Origin: Patescibacteria group bacterium
GTDB lineage: Bacteria > Patescibacteriota > Dojkabacteria > SC72 > T1SED10-24
NCBI GenBank assembly: GCA_007136035.1
Contig: SLHS01000085.1
Location: forward strand, 1-6,404
Direction of reading: 5' to 3'
DNA: 6,404 nt
Below are positions 5,067 to 6,404 of the stretch, piece by piece; position 1 is the first letter of the stretch, and each line of letters begins with the position of its first letter. The notes under the pieces are model-generated. The model saw only the letters and a list, made by a program, of their open reading frames with translations. It made no database searches and had not been told where the DNA came from. A program made the position numbers and the translations under genes.

Positions 5067-6404
5067 TTAATAATTTGCTATGAGAACAAAAGTCACATCT
5101 TCAAAATAATTACCTGCTGGTGCAGTGAGTGAGGCCTTTGTTTTAATTTGTAAACCTGTTTCTCCTGTATGTACAGGACCATCTGCACCATATATTTTTC
5201 TAAAAATAGTATCTATAATTCCAACAGTATTTTCCTCAGCTTCATCATATTCAGGTTCTGAAACTAAAGATGCGAGTGAACCGGTTATGCCATCATCATA
5301 TAACTGAGAGATTTGATAATTTCGAAATCCAATACCCTCACTTGCTGTATCTAGATTTTCAGAAGTAGAATCTATGGTGTATTCATGTTCGGTATTATGT
5401 AATCCTCCGTGTTCCCCTTTTTGCGCTAAAGTTATACCATTGATAGCATTTGAATTTATAGAGGACCATATTAATCTGTCTGAAGAAACTACATAAGCAC
5501 CTCTTTGTATTCTAAAGGATTCATCAAATAGTATTTCATATGGAGGATTGTAATTTATATTTTTGCCATCTTCATACCCTATACCTAGACGAAAGGACAT
5601 TTCACTCAATGCTGTAGTTGCTTGGGCTATTGGACTTGGTGCTGATTCAGTAAGATTTCCGTATAGGGCTGTAATACGGAGAGAGTATTCAGTTTCCGAC
5701 TCTAGATCAATTAAATTAAAAACTTCACTTTCCCAATCATTTTTTGTTTTGTAGTCAGTAATATCTCTTTCTTCTTTGGGCATAAAGGTACTTCCATCAA
5801 TATATCTAATGTCTTCGTTAAAATCGTCTGTAGAAATTTGAACTCCATAGAGTGTATCTTCTGGATTACCTTGTGGATCTATTTCAAATCTAGCTCGGTT
5901 GTAGCATCCTTGGGGTCCACAGGCACGAACCATGCCATAATCATTTAAATATGATGGGCCTGTTGAGCATGTTGGAACAAGAGGATCCCATCCTAACCAT
6001 TTTTCACCGAGATATTGTTCGACTGCTTCTCGTTCTTCATCTGAAAGGGCAGTATCATAAATGATAACTTCTGCTATATCTCCTAAATGATAACGGTTAT
6101 CTGGTGAACCTCCTCCAATTTCAACTGTTGAATAATTGTTTAATTCTGTTGAATTACTCGTATCATCGATTAAAATTTTATCTTCGTAGAGGGACCAATT
6201 ATTTCCAGTGCGTACCAAAGTATGGGTGCGAAAATCATTATCTCGAACATCATTGCCTACTACTATCTCATTACCACCATACCAAACTCTTGACTCGTCA
6301 GTTGCACTACCAAATGTTGTAGTTGAGTACCAATAATTTCTTTCTGCGCTAGAAGGCCCGGTACCGATAATAACTCTATCATCTCCGTTGCTTGATGATG
6401 AATC
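5067..6404 (-). CDS. Large secreted surface protein, C-terminal part: LamG-like, fibronectin-III-like and C-terminal beta domain (partial)
   Basis: The frame is open from the window edge to TAA at 5067-5069, giving 445 residues with the N-terminus missing. A TTG at 6218 is an internal codon and should not be taken as the start. Residues 1 to about 141 are the end of a concanavalin/LamG-like domain. Its signature is GDIAEVIIYDTALSDEEREA followed by VEQYLGEKWLGW (about 108-140). A cysteine-containing linker (C146, C162, C167) leads to a fibronectin-III-like domain (about 167-266, with ARFEIDPQGNPEDTLYGVQI and ETEYSLRITALYG). The last 180 residues are beta-rich and match the C-terminal pattern of many Patescibacteria surface proteins: SSDRLIWSSINSNAINGITL, GGL, EGIGF, then IKTKASLTAPAGNYFEDVTF to the end. 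No TM helix, LPXTG motif or basic tail follows, so the protein has no visible anchor. A carbohydrate- or host-binding adhesin role is inferred from the LamG and FnIII domains. The two membrane-protein genes follow on the same strand. Confidence 0.82.
   Translation of the reverse strand, partial: DSSSSNGDDRVIIGTGPSSAERNYWYSTTTFGSATDESRVWYGGNEIVVGNDVRDNDFRTHTLVRTGNNWSLYEDKILIDDTSNSTELNNYSTVEIGGGSPDNRYHLGDIAEVIIYDTALSDEEREAVEQYLGEKWLGWDPLVPTCSTGPSYLNDYGMVRACGPQGCYNRARFEIDPQGNPEDTLYGVQISTDDFNEDIRYIDGSTFMPKEERDITDYKTKNDWESEVFNLIDLESETEYSLRITALYGNLTESAPSPIAQATTALSEMSFRLGIGYEDGKNINYNPPYEILFDESFRIQRGAYVVSSDRLIWSSINSNAINGITLAQKGEHGGLHNTEHEYTIDSTSENLDTASEGIGFRNYQISQLYDDGITGSLASLVSEPEYDEAEENTVGIIDTIFRKIYGADGPVHTGETGLQIKTKASLTAPAGNYFEDVTFVLIANY

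Noticed and set aside
6216..6218. Start codon of the LamG/FnIII protein at 6218
   Set aside because: The codon is TTG in the middle of a LamG-like domain, and the frame continues open to the window edge, so the gene is partial.
6000..6404. WxL motif in the large surface protein, to match the DUF916-like partners
   Set aside because: No paired WxL motifs are visible in the 445 residues; EKWLGWDPL is the end of the LamG-like domain, not a WxL domain.

Overview
The window is AT-rich and entirely bacterial in layout. The gene content and the style of the surface proteins point to a Candidate Phyla Radiation (Patescibacteria) genome of the low-GC kind. This assignment is an inference. It rests mainly on the C-terminal beta domain and the fibronectin-like repeat of the large surface protein, and on the signal peptide / beta-sandwich / beta-sandwich / TM architecture of the two membrane proteins. 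All three resemble families common in those genomes. The visible stops are UAA or UAG (UAA six times, UAG once), and no long frame is broken by UGA. The standard code therefore fits, and there is no sign of UGA recoding.

Left half, + strand (1-2985): a tightly packed housekeeping operon. It starts with the last 16 codons of an upstream gene, probably ybaB/ebfC by position. Then come recR (recombination mediator, 3 bp gap), cysS (cysteinyl-tRNA synthetase, 15 bp gap) and an RNase HIII gene (rnhC, 2 bp gap with a good Shine-Dalgarno). These look complete, with their catalytic and zinc-binding residues intact.

Right half, - strand (2972-6404): a cell-surface module read right to left. First is a large secreted protein whose N-terminus lies outside the window. 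It has a LamG-type lectin-like domain, a fibronectin-III-like domain and a C-terminal beta domain with no membrane anchor. Next come two related single-pass membrane proteins with DUF916-like beta-sandwich ectodomains. A sigma70-type promoter (TTTACA, 17 bp, TATTAT) lies in the only real intergenic gap (5001-5066), with a 16-bp perfect palindrome overlapping its -10. The two membrane-protein genes overlap by 41 bp. An 18-bp perfect hairpin just after the first stop codon lies inside the signal-peptide codons of the second.

The two operons converge and their last codons overlap by 14 bp (2972-2985). The working model for the right half is a surface-display unit: an exported LamG/FnIII adhesin-like protein retained by, or assembled with, two membrane-anchored partners. 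It would be analogous in logic to the WxL protein / WxL-interacting protein (DUF916) pairs of Firmicutes. No RNA gene, CRISPR array, insertion sequence or phage gene was seen.
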